Part shown: in pieces, positions 15,854 through 25,507 of the stretch
Position numbering within the stretch: the stretch's first letter is position 1
How the letters are laid out: every line of letters starts with the position of its first letter
DNA from: Arcobacter sp.
GTDB taxonomy: Bacteria > Campylobacterota > Campylobacteria > Campylobacterales > Arcobacteraceae
Direction: 5' to 3'
DNA: 39,444 nucleotides
Assembly (NCBI GenBank): GCA_002869565.1
Contig: PKUJ01000013.1
Location: 1 to 39,444 of the forward strand
Program-made: the position numbers and the translations under genes
Notes under the pieces: model-generated
Told to the model about the DNA's origin: nothing
What the model saw: the letters and a program-made list of their open reading frames with translations, nothing else
Databases searched by the model: none

Positions 15854-16897
15854 ATGGCTGGTTCAACTCCAAAATTAATTAAAGAATTAAGAGAAAAATC
15901 TGGTGCAGGGATGCTTGATTGTAAAAAAGCATTAAATGAATGTGATGGTGACATCGAAGCTGCAACAAAATATTTAAGAGAAGCTGGTTTAACTAAAGCA
16001 GCTAAAAAATCTTCAAATGTAGCAGCTGAAGGTATCATTACTCTTTTAGTAAATGAAGACAATACAAATGCTACAATGACTGAAGTAAATTCTCAAACAG
16101 ATTTTGTTGCTAAAAATGAACAATTTCTTAACTTAGTTAAAGGAATTACTGCACATGCACAAGCAAATAAAATTGCTGATGCAGAAGCTTTAGCAGCATC
16201 TACTATTGATGGTTTAGACTTTCCAACTTTCTTAAACGAAAAAATTGCTGTAATTGGTGAAAATTTAGTTGCAAGAAAAGTTGCAAATGTTAATGGTTCA
16301 GTAGTTAATGGTTACGTTCACTTAGGAAAAGTAGGAGTTATTTTATCTGCTACTTGTGCCCCTGAAGCTAGAGAAAAAACTGTAGATTTACTTAAAAAAG
16401 TTGCAATGCATGCAGCTTCAATGAAACCTACAGTAATTTCATATTTAAACTTAGCTCCAGAATTTATTGAGTCTGAAAATAAAGCAATTATTGCAGATAT
16501 TGAAAAAGAAAATGAAGAGTTAGTTAGACTTGGAAAACCTCTTAAGAGAATTCCTGAATTTGTATCTAAATCTCAATTAACTTTAGAAGCATTAGAAAAA
16601 ATTGAAGAAGAATTAAAAAAAGATTTAGCTGCACAAGGTAAACCTGAAAAAATCTGGGACAAAATTATTCCAGGTCAAGTTGCTAGATTTATTGATGATA
16701 ATACACAATTAGACAAAGCTCATGCACTTTTATCTCAAACTTACGTAATGGATGATTCAATGACTGTTGAAGAAGCTATCAAAGCTTGTGATCCATCAAT
16801 TGAATTAGTAGAATATGTAAGATTAGAACTTGGTGAAGGTATCGAGAAAAAAGAAGAAGATTTTGCAGCAGAAGTTGCAGCGCAAATGGGTAAATAA
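15854..16897 (+). CDS. tsf: Translation elongation factor Ts
   Basis: EF-Ts exchanges GDP for GTP on EF-Tu. The 347-residue protein begins with the N-terminal UBA-like domain (KLIKELREKSGAGMLDCKKA, about 7-26). TDFVAKNEQF (about 82-91) contains the TDFV contact with EF-Tu. The dimerisation core and the C-terminal EF-Tu-binding module follow. It is longer than E. coli EF-Ts (283) and similar to other Campylobacterota EF-Ts. It lies two bases after rpsB, the classical rpsB-tsf pair, and shares its promoter and leader. Confidence 0.97.
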   Translation: MAGSTPKLIKELREKSGAGMLDCKKALNECDGDIEAATKYLREAGLTKAAKKSSNVAAEGIITLLVNEDNTNATMTEVNSQTDFVAKNEQFLNLVKGITAHAQANKIADAEALAASTIDGLDFPTFLNEKIAVIGENLVARKVANVNGSVVNGYVHLGKVGVILSATCAPEAREKTVDLLKKVAMHAASMKPTVISYLNLAPEFIESENKAIIADIEKENEELVRLGKPLKRIPEFVSKSQLTLEALEKIEEELKKDLAAQGKPEKIWDKIIPGQVARFIDDNTQLDKAHALLSQTYVMDDSMTVEEAIKACDPSIELVEYVRLELGEGIEKKEEDFAAEVAAQMGK

Positions 16898-16927
16898 TAA
16901 CTAACAAGTTATGAAAAAGTCATAGTA

Positions 16928-17620
16928 ATGAGTGAAACAAAAAATGATGAGTCGCTCATTACTGATGATATAAAAACTACTTTGCTTGAAGCAAAAAAAT
17001 TATCTCACGAATTTGATTACAAACTATTTGAAGATATAAACTTAAAATTAGAAAAAAAAGAATCAATTGCTATTATCGGTATGAGTGGTAGTGGAAAATC
17101 TACATTACTAAATATACTATCATCACTACTTGAGCCAAAAAGTGGTGAAATAATTTTTGATAATCAAGATATATATAAAATTAAGAAAAAGAAACTTTTA
17201 AATATAAGAAGAGAAGATTTTGGTATAATATTTCAAGCACATTATCTTTTTAGAGGTTTTTCTGCAAATGATAATTTAGAAATAGCAACATTTTTAAGTG
17301 GAAATAGTATTGATGAATCACTACTAAAAAAACTTAATATTGATTTTGTAATAAATCAAGGTGTAGGTGAATTAAGTGGTGGACAACAACAAAGATTGTC
17401 TATTGCAAGGGTTTTAACTAAGAAACCAAAAATTATATTTGCAGATGAACCAACAGGAAATTTAGATAAAGATACAGCACAAATTGTATTAGATACATTA
17501 CATGAGTATATTAAAGAAAATAATGCAGGTATGATTCTTGTAACTCATGAAAATGATTTAGCAATGCAGTGTGATAAGGTTTATAAATTGGAAAACTTAC
17601 AATTAGAAGAGTTAAAATAA
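16928..17620 (+). CDS. ABC transporter ATP-binding protein (LolD/FtsE type)
   Basis: This 230-residue ATPase has Walker A GMSGSGKST (about 52-60), Q-loop FQAHYLF, signature LSGGQQQR, Walker B IIFADEPTGNLD and switch His in LVTHE. The 'TGNLD' ending after Walker B is typical of the LolD/MacB/FtsE branch, which works with MacB- or FtsX-like permeases. No permease is adjacent. From memory the same arrangement (rpsB, tsf, ABC ATPase, acidic protein, gmk) exists in Campylobacter. It has an N-terminal extension of about 25 residues before the ATPase fold. The partner is unknown. Confidence 0.88.
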   Translation: MSETKNDESLITDDIKTTLLEAKKLSHEFDYKLFEDINLKLEKKESIAIIGMSGSGKSTLLNILSSLLEPKSGEIIFDNQDIYKIKKKKLLNIRREDFGIIFQAHYLFRGFSANDNLEIATFLSGNSIDESLLKKLNIDFVINQGVGELSGGQQQRLSIARVLTKKPKIIFADEPTGNLDKDTAQIVLDTLHEYIKENNAGMILVTHENDLAMQCDKVYKLENLQLEELK

Positions 17621-18403
17621 ATGAATTTAATATTAGTCACCAAAACTCCTATTATAGAAAAAATATTTTTACTAGTATGTAAAAAATTAAATATTACTTT
17701 AGAAATAAAAGATGATTTAAATATCACTAATAAAGTGGATTTTATAATTATGGATGAAGAGTTTGTAAATGATGATTTTAATAGTTTAAAACAATATACA
17801 AAAAAAATCGCAGCTATTTCTAGTGAAGAGTTACCTTTTGATAAATCAAGAGATTTTATAATTAATAGACCTTTCTTACCTACTGCATTAGAAGAACTTT
17901 TATCAGAACAAATAGAATATTTAAAAGATGAAGAAAAAGATGAAGAAAAAAATAGAGAAGAAATAGAAAATGAAATAAATGAAGAAGAAATGATTTCAAG
18001 TTATGTTGAATCATTAGCTGATGATGTTGCATATGATATTGAAGAAGAAAATGATGAGAGTATAGTTACAATTGCATCATTAAAAAATGGTGGAGTTTTA
18101 GATAATTTTGAACTTGGGAAAATTAGTGATATTTTACATGATGATGATGTTCAAAATGAAATTACAGTTGATGAAAATGATTGGAAAGATATCAATGAAA
18201 TTATTGATGAGGCTTTAAGTGAAGTTAATGAATATGAATTTGATTTAGAAACGATAAATGATGAGCCAATAAAACTTATATTGAATAATTATAATATAAG
18301 TGAATTAAAACCATTTTTACAAAAGTTTGATCAAAGTGTAATTGATAGATTATCTAGCGGACAAGATGTTGATGTAACTCTTAGTTTAAAGGTAAGTAAA
18401 TAA
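17621..18403 (+). CDS. Highly acidic protein of unknown function
   Basis: The 260-residue product is dominated by Asp and Glu, with a KDEEKDEEKNREEIENEINE stretch at about 104-123. No membrane segment is seen. The first 100 residues look folded, and the last 50 (KLILNNYNISELKPFL onward) are conserved-looking and end in VTLSLKVSK. Its start directly follows the ABC ATPase stop, and its end overlaps the gmk ATG by one base, so it is translated as part of the operon. A gene described as 'highly acidic protein' occupies the same place in Campylobacter as I recall. No function can be given. Confidence 0.85.
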   Translation: MNLILVTKTPIIEKIFLLVCKKLNITLEIKDDLNITNKVDFIIMDEEFVNDDFNSLKQYTKKIAAISSEELPFDKSRDFIINRPFLPTALEELLSEQIEYLKDEEKDEEKNREEIENEINEEEMISSYVESLADDVAYDIEEENDESIVTIASLKNGGVLDNFELGKISDILHDDDVQNEITVDENDWKDINEIIDEALSEVNEYEFDLETINDEPIKLILNNYNISELKPFLQKFDQSVIDRLSSGQDVDVTLSLKVSK

Positions 18404-19020
18404 TGGAAAAAAAAGGTGCTATACTAATTTTATCTGGGCCTAGTGGTTGTGGAAAATCTACCTTACTTAAAAATGTATATAAAGATATAAATGATTATTA
18501 TTTTTCTATTTCAACAACAACAAGAGAGCCTAGAGTAGGTGAAAAAGAGGGAGTTGATTATCTTTTTGTATCAAAAGAAGAATTTGAAGAAGACATAAAA
18601 AATGGATATTTTTTAGAGTGGGCTGAAGTTCATGGAAATTATTATGGAACTTCTTTGAAACCTATTAAAAAAGCATTAAATAAAGCAAAGTTAGTTATCT
18701 TTGATATTGATGTTCAAGGGCATGAAATAGTTAGAAAAAAGCTTAATGATATAGTTACTTCTGTATTTATTACAACTCCTACCTTGCAAGAATTAGAACA
18801 AAGATTAAATGATAGAAATACAGATTCATATGCAGTTATATCAAAAAGATTAGACAATGCGAGACAAGAGATTAAATCTTTTCAAAAATATGATTACTTT
18901 ATAATAAATGATGATTTAGAAAAAGCTAGTAAAGAGTTAGTAGCTATTGCAAATATTGCAAGAATAAAAGCAAAACTATTTGAAAAAGAAGAAATAATAA
19001 AAAATTGGCTGAACTTTTAG
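18403..19020 (+). CDS. gmk: Guanylate kinase
   Basis: Gmk phosphorylates GMP to GDP in purine nucleotide synthesis. The 205-residue protein has the P-loop SGPSGCGKST (9-18), the GMP-binding STTTREPRVGEKEGVDY (about 37-53), the EWAEVHGNYYGTS motif and IDVQG in the core. The length is standard. It is the last gene of the rpsB transcription unit, separated by 19 bases from the end of a convergent c-di-GMP gene. Confidence 0.97.
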   Translation: MEKKGAILILSGPSGCGKSTLLKNVYKDINDYYFSISTTTREPRVGEKEGVDYLFVSKEEFEEDIKNGYFLEWAEVHGNYYGTSLKPIKKALNKAKLVIFDIDVQGHEIVRKKLNDIVTSVFITTPTLQELEQRLNDRNTDSYAVISKRLDNARQEIKSFQKYDYFIINDDLEKASKELVAIANIARIKAKLFEKEEIIKNWLNF

Positions 19021-19039
19021 TTTAAATATTATTTATTAA

Positions 19040-20662
19040 TTAGTTTATTTCATCATAACTAAGTGGCGTATCAAAGTAGTAACCTTGACAGTAGTCTACT
19101 CCAATCTCTTTAGCTTGATTATAAATTTTTTCATTTGATACAAATTCTGCAACAGTTTTAAATCCAAATTTCTTAGAAAATTCTGTAATTGTTTTTACTA
19201 TAATTTTTTGATTTTCAGATGAATCAAGTTCTTTAATAAGTGAACCATCTATTTTAACAAATGATATATCTAAGTTAATTAACATATTAAAGTTAGAATA
19301 TCCTGCTCCAAAGTCATCAACTCCAACATTACAATTGTATTTTTTAACTTTTTCAATAAATTTAAAAACTTCAGAAAAATCAGATATTTCTTCTGATTCC
19401 AAAATTTCAAATTCTAATAGATGTGCAAACTCTTTATTTTCTTCAATTATTTTATAAATATATTTCATAGTAGTATTACTAGCTATATCTTCAAAAGAAA
19501 TATTTACTGCAACTCTTTTATTTTTATTTTTAATTAAATTAAATGCTTCTTTAATCATTATTTTGATTATATTAGGATAAAGTTTTGCTTTTTTTGCAAT
19601 ATCTAAAAAGAAAAAAGGACTTATTACAGTACCATCATCTTCTATATATCTAATAAGAGCTTCATATTTATAAATTTCTTTAGTTTGAGTATCAACAATT
19701 GGCTGAAAATAACCCTTAAAGTTATCATTTTTAACACCATTTTTAATTTTTTTAATCCATTTTATATTTTCTTCAAATGATTCTTGAATATTAAAAGAGT
19801 CATTGTAAATTAATATTGGTTCAAATTTTCTTCTTGCATAAGAGATTACCCTTTGTACATATTTATATGCATCATTAGTTTCACTTTTTGCTAACCCAAT
19901 TGTAACATTTAAATCAATTTCATGTTCATCAATATAAAGAGGATCTTCTTCTATATAATCTTCAAAGCTCTTACATAAATTATAAAGCTCTTGAATATCT
20001 TTATTAAAATCTCTTGCTACAACTAAAAATTTATCAGCTTCAATTCTATATAATATAAACTCTTCTTTAGAAAAATATTTTTTTAGAGTATCAGAAAATT
20101 CTACAAGAATTTTATCTCCATTTGTTTCTCCAAAAAGGTCATTGATAGTTGAAAATTTATCAATATTAATCATAGCCATAAGGCCTTCACTTGTATTTTC
20201 TAAATCTTTTTTTAATTTATTTCTATTTTGTAAATGAGTTAAATTATCTATATATAAATCTTTTAATTCATGGTAAAGTAGGGATTGACTCATAAGTTGT
20301 AAAAGTTTTTTCATATCAATTGGTTTTAAAACATATTTATCTACACCAATATCAATTGCTTCTAGCAAATATTCTGTATTAGAAAATGCAGTTGCTACGA
20401 TTATAGGTATATTGGGATTAATCTCTTTTATTTGCCTAATCATTTCAAGGCCATTCATTATGGGCATATTTACATCTGTAATAATTAAATCAATTTCTGA
20501 TTCATTTTGTTTAAAGAGCTCTAATCCTTCAGCACCATTTTCTGCAACAAACTGTTTCTTTGTAAAACCCCTTAAAATATTTAGAGTTATTTCTCTCAAG
20601 GCAGCTTCATCTTCTGCATATAAAATTGTTATATTTTTTAAAATAGACACATTAAATATCAT
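19040..20662 (-). CDS. Response regulator with degenerate GGDEF and intact EAL domain
   Basis: The 540-residue protein has three modules. The receiver domain (about 10-125) has acidic residues E17/D18, phosphoacceptor D63 in ITDVNMPIMNG, and the late Lys in VLKPI. The GGDEF fold (about 135-285) has the catalytic motif replaced by IEADKF, so cyclase activity is very unlikely. The EAL domain (about 300-540) keeps EALIR, AVNIS, LEFEILE, the DDFGAGYSNF loop, VKIDGS and DYCQGYYF, the residues that bind metals and c-di-GMP. It is therefore predicted to be a phosphorylation-controlled c-di-GMP phosphodiesterase. No histidine kinase is adjacent. A GGAGTAAG site precedes the ATG. Confidence 0.92.
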   Translation of the reverse strand: MIFNVSILKNITILYAEDEAALREITLNILRGFTKKQFVAENGAEGLELFKQNESEIDLIITDVNMPIMNGLEMIRQIKEINPNIPIIVATAFSNTEYLLEAIDIGVDKYVLKPIDMKKLLQLMSQSLLYHELKDLYIDNLTHLQNRNKLKKDLENTSEGLMAMINIDKFSTINDLFGETNGDKILVEFSDTLKKYFSKEEFILYRIEADKFLVVARDFNKDIQELYNLCKSFEDYIEEDPLYIDEHEIDLNVTIGLAKSETNDAYKYVQRVISYARRKFEPILIYNDSFNIQESFEENIKWIKKIKNGVKNDNFKGYFQPIVDTQTKEIYKYEALIRYIEDDGTVISPFFFLDIAKKAKLYPNIIKIMIKEAFNLIKNKNKRVAVNISFEDIASNTTMKYIYKIIEENKEFAHLLEFEILESEEISDFSEVFKFIEKVKKYNCNVGVDDFGAGYSNFNMLINLDISFVKIDGSLIKELDSSENQKIIVKTITEFSKKFGFKTVAEFVSNEKIYNQAKEIGVDYCQGYYFDTPLSYDEIN

Positions 20663-20777
20663 TAAGACTTACTCCAAACATATTACGATATAATTGATTA
20701 TACTATTTATTAAATAAATGTTTACTATTAGATACATTTACTTTTTTAGTTATTAAAATATAATTTTAGGATTTTTT

Positions 20778-23216
20778 GTGAGTGATATCAAATGTGATCA
20801 CTGTCATTTAGTGTTTGACGAAAGTGTGATGATTAATGAAGTAGAATTGAATTTCTGTTGTAAAGGTTGTCAAGGTGTTTATCATCTACTAAAAGATGAT
20901 GGTTTAGATTCTTTTTATGATAAATTGGGAAATAAAACAATTAGTCCTCCTATTGAGGTTCATGATGATACTGAAAGATTTGATACTCAAAGTTTTGAAG
21001 ATACTTTCATATCCATAACTGAAGATGGTTTTAAACAAATTGATTTGATTATTGAAGGAATTCACTGTGCTGCTTGTATTTGGTTAAATGAAAAAGTTTT
21101 GTATGATACTGATGGTATTGTTAGTGCTGATATTAACTTTACAAATAATAAAGCAAAAATCATTTGGAATGATGAAAAAATAAAATTGTCACAAATTATA
21201 ATGAAAATTAGAAGTATTGGATATAACGCTTATGCTTACGATGCGAGTATTGCAGATGAGCAAGCAGTGAAATTTAAACGTGATTATTTTATAAGAATGA
21301 TGGTTGCAGTTTTTGCTTCTATGAATATTATGATGCTTTCTGTTGCGAAATATACTGGATTTTTTACTGGAATCGATGAAGAGATTCGTCAATATATCCA
21401 TCTTGGAGAATTTATTCTTTCTACTCCTGTGCTATTTTATTCTGGATGGATATTTTTTAGAGGTGCATATTATGGTCTAAGAAATCGTATTCTAAATATG
21501 GACTTTTTAGTAAGTTCAGGTGCTACCTTAACTTATATATACTCTTTATACATATTATTTGGGGGAAAAGGTGAGAGTTATTTTGATTCTGTTGCTATGA
21601 TAATAACTTTTGTTCTTGTAGGAAAATATCTTGAAGTTTTAGGTAAAAAATCAGCGGTTGATACCCTTGATAAAATTAAAAGTTCAATACCTCTTGAAGC
21701 AACAGTTCTTGAAGATGGTATTAAAAAATCTATTGCATTAAATAATATCAAAGTTGGTAATATTGTTGAAATTAGAAGTGGTGAAAAAGTTTGTGTAGAT
21801 GGTGTTATAATAAGTGGAGAAGGTTCTTTTGATGAATCAAGTTTAACAGGGGAATCTCTTCCTATTTATAAAAAGAAAAATGATAATATTTTCAGTGGAA
21901 CTATAAATAATGATGCTCTTATACGTTATGAAGTTACAAAATCTTATAAGGATTCCACTCTTAACTCAATTGTTACACTGTTGGAAGATTCTCTTAGTTC
22001 TAAGCCAAATATTGAGCATAAAGCAAATGAAATATCAAAAGGTTTTACAATTGCTATTTTAAGTCTTTCATTATTTACTTTTATTGTTTGGTATTTTTTT
22101 GGTATTGATTTAGGTTTTGATTATGATGGGGCTAGTCATTTTGAAAAATCATTTATTGTTGCTATATCAGTTATTGTTATTGCTTGTCCTTGTGCTTTAG
22201 CTTTAGCTACACCAATAGCTAGTCTAATAGGAATCTCAGAGTTGGCAAAAAAAGGACTTCTTTTTAAAGAAGCAAAATTTATAGAGTCAATGGCAAAAGC
22301 AGATACCCTTGTTTTAGATAAAACAGGAACAATTACTAAAGGTGAATTAAAAGTAAAAAAAATGAGATTATTAGATGATAATATTCATAAGTTAAATTTA
22401 TTATATTCAATTTTAGATTCATCTTCACATCCAATTTCTCAATCTATTAAAAAACATTTGTTAAAAAAATATACTTTTGAATTAAAAAATATTTATGATG
22501 TTAAAAATATACAAGCAAAAGGAATGCTTGCAAAATATAAAAATGTAAATGGAAAAGAATTTCAAATAGTAGGTGGAAATTTAGAATTGATGAAAGAAAA
22601 TAATATCAATTATAAATTTGATAGTACAAACTCAATTTATATTTTTGCAATAAATTCAAAAGTTATTGCAACTTTTGAATTAGCAGATGAAATAAAAGAA
22701 GATGCCAAAGAGCTTGTTTCTGATGCTATAAAAAATGGTTTAGATATTGTGATGTTAACAGGAGATAATGAGTCTGTAGCCTCTAATATTGCTTCAAAAG
22801 TTGGAATAAAAAATTATGTAGCAAATATTGATCCTATAGGAAAAGCAAATTATATAAAAAAATTAAAAGAACAAGGAAAAGTTGTTGTAATGGTTGGTGA
22901 TGGAATTAATGATTCTGTTGCCTTAGCCTCTTCAGATGTTTCAATTGCAATGGGTAATTCTTCTGATATTACAATTTCTGTATCTGATATTGTACTTTTG
23001 GATAATTCATTAGATAGTTTAAAACAAGCATTTAGAATTTCTAATAGAACATATAAGTTTATAAAGCAGAATTTGCTAATATCTTTGATTTACAATATGG
23101 TTACAATACCACTTGCCATGGCAGGATTTGTAATTCCTCTTGTTGCAGCTTTATCTATGAGTTTAAGTTCTCTTCTTGTTGTTGCAAATTCTATGAGAAT
23201 AAAATTAAAAAATTAA
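20778..23216 (+). CDS. ccoI: Copper-transporting P-type ATPase CcoI (FixI)
   Basis: The 812-residue P1B-type ATPase is predicted to export Cu(I) for assembly of cbb3 cytochrome oxidase. The N-terminus carries the extra cysteine module of this subgroup (CDHC at 6-9, CCKGC at 27-31), then an HMA domain with GIHCAACIW near 94-102. CPC (about 470-472) lies in the membrane metal site, DKTGT (about 514-518) is the phosphorylation site, and TGDN and GDGINDSVAL form the hinge. The start is GTG 20778. The next gene is ccoS, which fixes the identity as CcoI rather than a CopA detoxification pump. The ccoNOQP oxidase genes are not in the window. Confidence 0.93.
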   Translation: MSDIKCDHCHLVFDESVMINEVELNFCCKGCQGVYHLLKDDGLDSFYDKLGNKTISPPIEVHDDTERFDTQSFEDTFISITEDGFKQIDLIIEGIHCAACIWLNEKVLYDTDGIVSADINFTNNKAKIIWNDEKIKLSQIIMKIRSIGYNAYAYDASIADEQAVKFKRDYFIRMMVAVFASMNIMMLSVAKYTGFFTGIDEEIRQYIHLGEFILSTPVLFYSGWIFFRGAYYGLRNRILNMDFLVSSGATLTYIYSLYILFGGKGESYFDSVAMIITFVLVGKYLEVLGKKSAVDTLDKIKSSIPLEATVLEDGIKKSIALNNIKVGNIVEIRSGEKVCVDGVIISGEGSFDESSLTGESLPIYKKKNDNIFSGTINNDALIRYEVTKSYKDSTLNSIVTLLEDSLSSKPNIEHKANEISKGFTIAILSLSLFTFIVWYFFGIDLGFDYDGASHFEKSFIVAISVIVIACPCALALATPIASLIGISELAKKGLLFKEAKFIESMAKADTLVLDKTGTITKGELKVKKMRLLDDNIHKLNLLYSILDSSSHPISQSIKKHLLKKYTFELKNIYDVKNIQAKGMLAKYKNVNGKEFQIVGGNLELMKENNINYKFDSTNSIYIFAINSKVIATFELADEIKEDAKELVSDAIKNGLDIVMLTGDNESVASNIASKVGIKNYVANIDPIGKANYIKKLKEQGKVVVMVGDGINDSVALASSDVSIAMGNSSDITISVSDIVLLDNSLDSLKQAFRISNRTYKFIKQNLLISLIYNMVTIPLAMAGFVIPLVAALSMSLSSLLVVANSMRIKLKN

Positions 23217-23231
23217 ATTAGGAAAACTAAA

Positions 23232-23456
23232 ATGAATGATACTCTTTTAATGATGTTGATTGTGGGACTAGTAGTCTCTTTTGCAATATTAGGAATGTTT
23301 ATTTGGGGTGCAAAAACAGGACAATTTGATGATGGCGATAAAATGATGGATGGGCTTTTATTTGATAGTACAGAAGATTTGAATGATGCTGTGAAAAAAG
23401 AAGAAAAGATTAAAGAATCGAAAAAAGAGCAAAAAAAAAGTGAATCACAAAAGTGA
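23232..23456 (+). CDS. ccoS: Cytochrome oxidase maturation protein CcoS
   Basis: The 74-residue protein has one transmembrane helix (about 5-27) and then the CcoS-type segment FIWGAKTGQFDDGDKMMDGL. A highly charged K/E tail completes it. CcoS is required for cofactor insertion into cbb3 oxidase and almost always follows ccoI. The gene lies 15 bases after ccoI with GGAAAA as ribosome binding site. Its stop codon lies inside a terminator hairpin. Confidence 0.92.
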   Translation: MNDTLLMMLIVGLVVSFAILGMFIWGAKTGQFDDGDKMMDGLLFDSTEDLNDAVKKEEKIKESKKEQKKSESQK

Positions 23457-23465
23457 CTCACTTTT
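23436..23465. terminator. Terminator between ccoS and cytochrome c
   Basis: AAAAGTGA-A-TCAC (23436-23448), loop AAAA, and GTGA-C-TCACTTTT (23453-23465) form a stem with one internal A-C mismatch. It is flanked by an A tract and a T tract. The genes on both sides converge here, so it can act in both directions. Confidence 0.8.
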
Positions 23466-23485
23466 AAAACAAATAAAAACGCTAA

Positions 23486-23764
23486 CTAGAATTTAGAAAT
23501 TTGAGTTGCTAAATCTTGAATATCAGCGTCTGAAAGTCTTGCAACTTGACCTTTCATTACACACTTCATAGCTCCACCGTAAGAACCATCTTTATAACCT
23601 TTTAATGCAGCAACAGTCTTTTCAACCGGCCAACCCTTGATTATTTGTGATTTACCTAAAGCAGCTTTTTCTGCAGCAGCTCCATGACAACCAGCACATG
23701 GTGCAAAATTAGCAGCCATTAAAGATGCTGCTGCGATCATTGTTCCTAAAACAATCTTTCTCAT
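23486..23764 (-). CDS. Small periplasmic cytochrome c (c553 type)
   Basis: The 92-residue class I cytochrome has a signal peptide (about 1-18), heme-binding CAGCH (C23, C26, H27) and a C-terminal methionine ligand in GGAMKCVMKGQ (M66 or M70). It is the size of Campylobacterota c553 electron carriers that feed cbb3 oxidase; the adjacent ccoIS genes fit that role. A cysteine (C68) sits between the two candidate ligand methionines, which I do not expect in this family. ATG 23764 has GGAGAGAATAG upstream. Confidence 0.92.
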   Translation of the reverse strand: MRKIVLGTMIAAASLMAANFAPCAGCHGAAAEKAALGKSQIIKGWPVEKTVAALKGYKDGSYGGAMKCVMKGQVARLSDADIQDLATQISKF

Positions 23765-23923
23765 CTATTCTCTCCTTAAATTTAAAAAGTAAATTTTAGC
23801 GATTTATTCTTTTATCTAACTTATGAAAAGCTATTAAAATGGCTATACTTAGTATAATAAAAGCTTATAATGAGATTTTTAGTCATCTTTTTATATAGTG
23901 TTTTTTTAAATCTAGGAATAATA

Positions 23924-24547
23924 ATGAGCAATAATGAGTATAATCAAAAAGTAATTTTAGAAATACAAAAACTCAATTTTGGATATGTTAAAGATAAATT
24001 AATTTATAAAGATTTTAGTTTACAGCTTCTAAAGGGTGAATTAATTTCAATAGTAGGTAGTAGTGGAAGTGGTAAAAGTACCCTTTTTGAGCTAATTACT
24101 GGCAATTTAAAGCCTCTTAAAGGTAATATAAAAACAGAAAAAATAAGTTCTATTTATCAAGATCCTTATAGCTCTTTTCATCCTAGCTTTACAATTCTTG
24201 AACAAATCCGTGATGTATTAGATATAAAGAATATGAATTTAAAAGAAGAAATAGATAGGTACTGTAATGAATTGACTTTAGAACAATATTTGCTAGATAA
24301 AAAACCTCATGAATTAAGTGGAGGCCAACTTCAAAGATGTTCAATCTTAAGAGCTTTGTTAATGAAACCAGAACTTTTATTGGTGGATGAACCCACTTCT
24401 GCTTTAGACAATATTATTGCATATGAAGTTATGAAACTATTAGTTAAATATTTGAATAATTGTGCTATATTATTAATTACACATGACATGAAACTAGCAA
24501 CTTGGTGTAGTGACAAAATTATAAATTTGAATGAAATTTCGGAGTAA
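23924..24547 (+). CDS. Orphan ABC transporter ATP-binding protein (oligopeptide/nickel type)
   Basis: I prefer ATG 23924 (207 residues, MSNNEYNQ), which has AGGAATAATA upstream. The frame can extend to ATG 23870, but that stretch is hydrophobic and not part of the fold. Walker A is GSSGSGKST, the Q-loop YQDPYSSFHPSFT, signature LSGGQLQRC, Walker B LLLVDEPTSALD, and the switch His is in LITHDM. The QDPYSSFHP pattern matches ATPases of Opp/Dpp/Nik peptide and nickel importers. No permease or binding protein is adjacent, so its partner must be encoded elsewhere. It ends six bases before hemH. Confidence 0.85.
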   Translation: MSNNEYNQKVILEIQKLNFGYVKDKLIYKDFSLQLLKGELISIVGSSGSGKSTLFELITGNLKPLKGNIKTEKISSIYQDPYSSFHPSFTILEQIRDVLDIKNMNLKEEIDRYCNELTLEQYLLDKKPHELSGGQLQRCSILRALLMKPELLLVDEPTSALDNIIAYEVMKLLVKYLNNCAILLITHDMKLATWCSDKIINLNEISE

Positions 24548-24552
24548 AATTA

Positions 24553-25491
24553 ATGGATAAGAAATCTGATAAGGCTCTAGTTCTACTCAATATGGGTGGA
24601 GCTAGAAATAAAAATGAATTAAAGATGTTTTTAACAAATATGTTTAATGATAAAAATATTTTAACAATAAAAAGTGATTTTTTTAGGTCTTTACTTGCAA
24701 AATTAATTGTAAGTTCAAGACTAGACTCAGCTTGGAAAAATTATGAAAAAATAGGAAATGAATCACCTCTTAATCCTTTGACTGAAAAGCTAGTTTCAAA
24801 ACTAGATAAAACTCTTGATAATGTTTATGTATTTCAAGCAATGAGATACACTCCCCCATTTGCAATTCAATGTATTAAAGAGTTAGAAGAAAAAGGTATT
24901 AAAGAAGTAGTTTTATTTCCTTTATATCCTCAATATTCAACAACTACAACAAAATCCTCTGTAGAAGATTTTGTAGAGTTTGCAGAAGATAGATTTAATA
25001 TAGAAGTAATAGATCCTTTTTTTAAAAATGATGTTTTTAATGAAGCAATTATAGATACTATTTCAAAAACGGTTGAAGAGTATGAAGAGTATAATTTGAT
25101 TTTCTCAGCACATGGCTTACCTCAAAAAATTGTTGATAAAGGTGATCCTTATCAAAGTCATGTACAAGAGCATGTAGAAATATTATCGAATAAATTAAAA
25201 GAAAAAAGTATAAATTTTAAGTCAATATCTCTAGCTTATCAATCAAAAGTTGGACCTATGAAATGGCTAGAACCCGCACTTGATAATAGATTAAAAGATT
25301 TTAAAAATGAAAAAGTGCTTATTTATCCAATTGCTTTTATTGTGGATAATTCAGAAACTGATTTTGAACTTAGCATTGAGTATAAAGAAGTAGCTGATGA
25401 AATAGGAATTATAGATTATAAAGTGTGTAAATGCGTGAACTATGATGATAAGTTTATAGATGCCATTAAGGATATTACTAAATTATCTTAA
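24553..25491 (+). CDS. hemH: Ferrochelatase
   Basis: HemH inserts Fe(II) into protoporphyrin IX to make protoheme. The 312-residue protein shows LLNMGGA at the N-terminus, the NESPLNPLTEKL segment, FPLYPQYSTTT and the catalytic FSAHGLP histidine. It ends with the DNSETDFEL helix holding the conserved Glu. It matches the usual bacterial length. It lies directly after the ABC ATPase and 16 bases before the AmmeMemoRadiSam genes. Confidence 0.96.
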   Translation: MDKKSDKALVLLNMGGARNKNELKMFLTNMFNDKNILTIKSDFFRSLLAKLIVSSRLDSAWKNYEKIGNESPLNPLTEKLVSKLDKTLDNVYVFQAMRYTPPFAIQCIKELEEKGIKEVVLFPLYPQYSTTTTKSSVEDFVEFAEDRFNIEVIDPFFKNDVFNEAIIDTISKTVEEYEEYNLIFSAHGLPQKIVDKGDPYQSHVQEHVEILSNKLKEKSINFKSISLAYQSKVGPMKWLEPALDNRLKDFKNEKVLIYPIAFIVDNSETDFELSIEYKEVADEIGIIDYKVCKCVNYDDKFIDAIKDITKLS

Positions 25492-25507
25492 TCTAAAAGG
25501 AGATCTT

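Noticed and set aside
17960-18060. GAA/GAT-rich repetitive stretch in the acidic gene
   Set aside because: It reads as a normal acidic low-complexity protein segment, with no exact DNA repeat unit.
23870-23923. N-terminal extension of the orphan ABC ATPase
   Set aside because: The extra 18 residues are hydrophobic and outside the ATPase fold; ATG 23924 has a better ribosome binding site.
25460-25507. Longer start for the AMMECR1 protein
   Set aside because: It overlaps hemH and lacks a ribosome binding site; AAAAGGAGATCTT points to ATG 25508.
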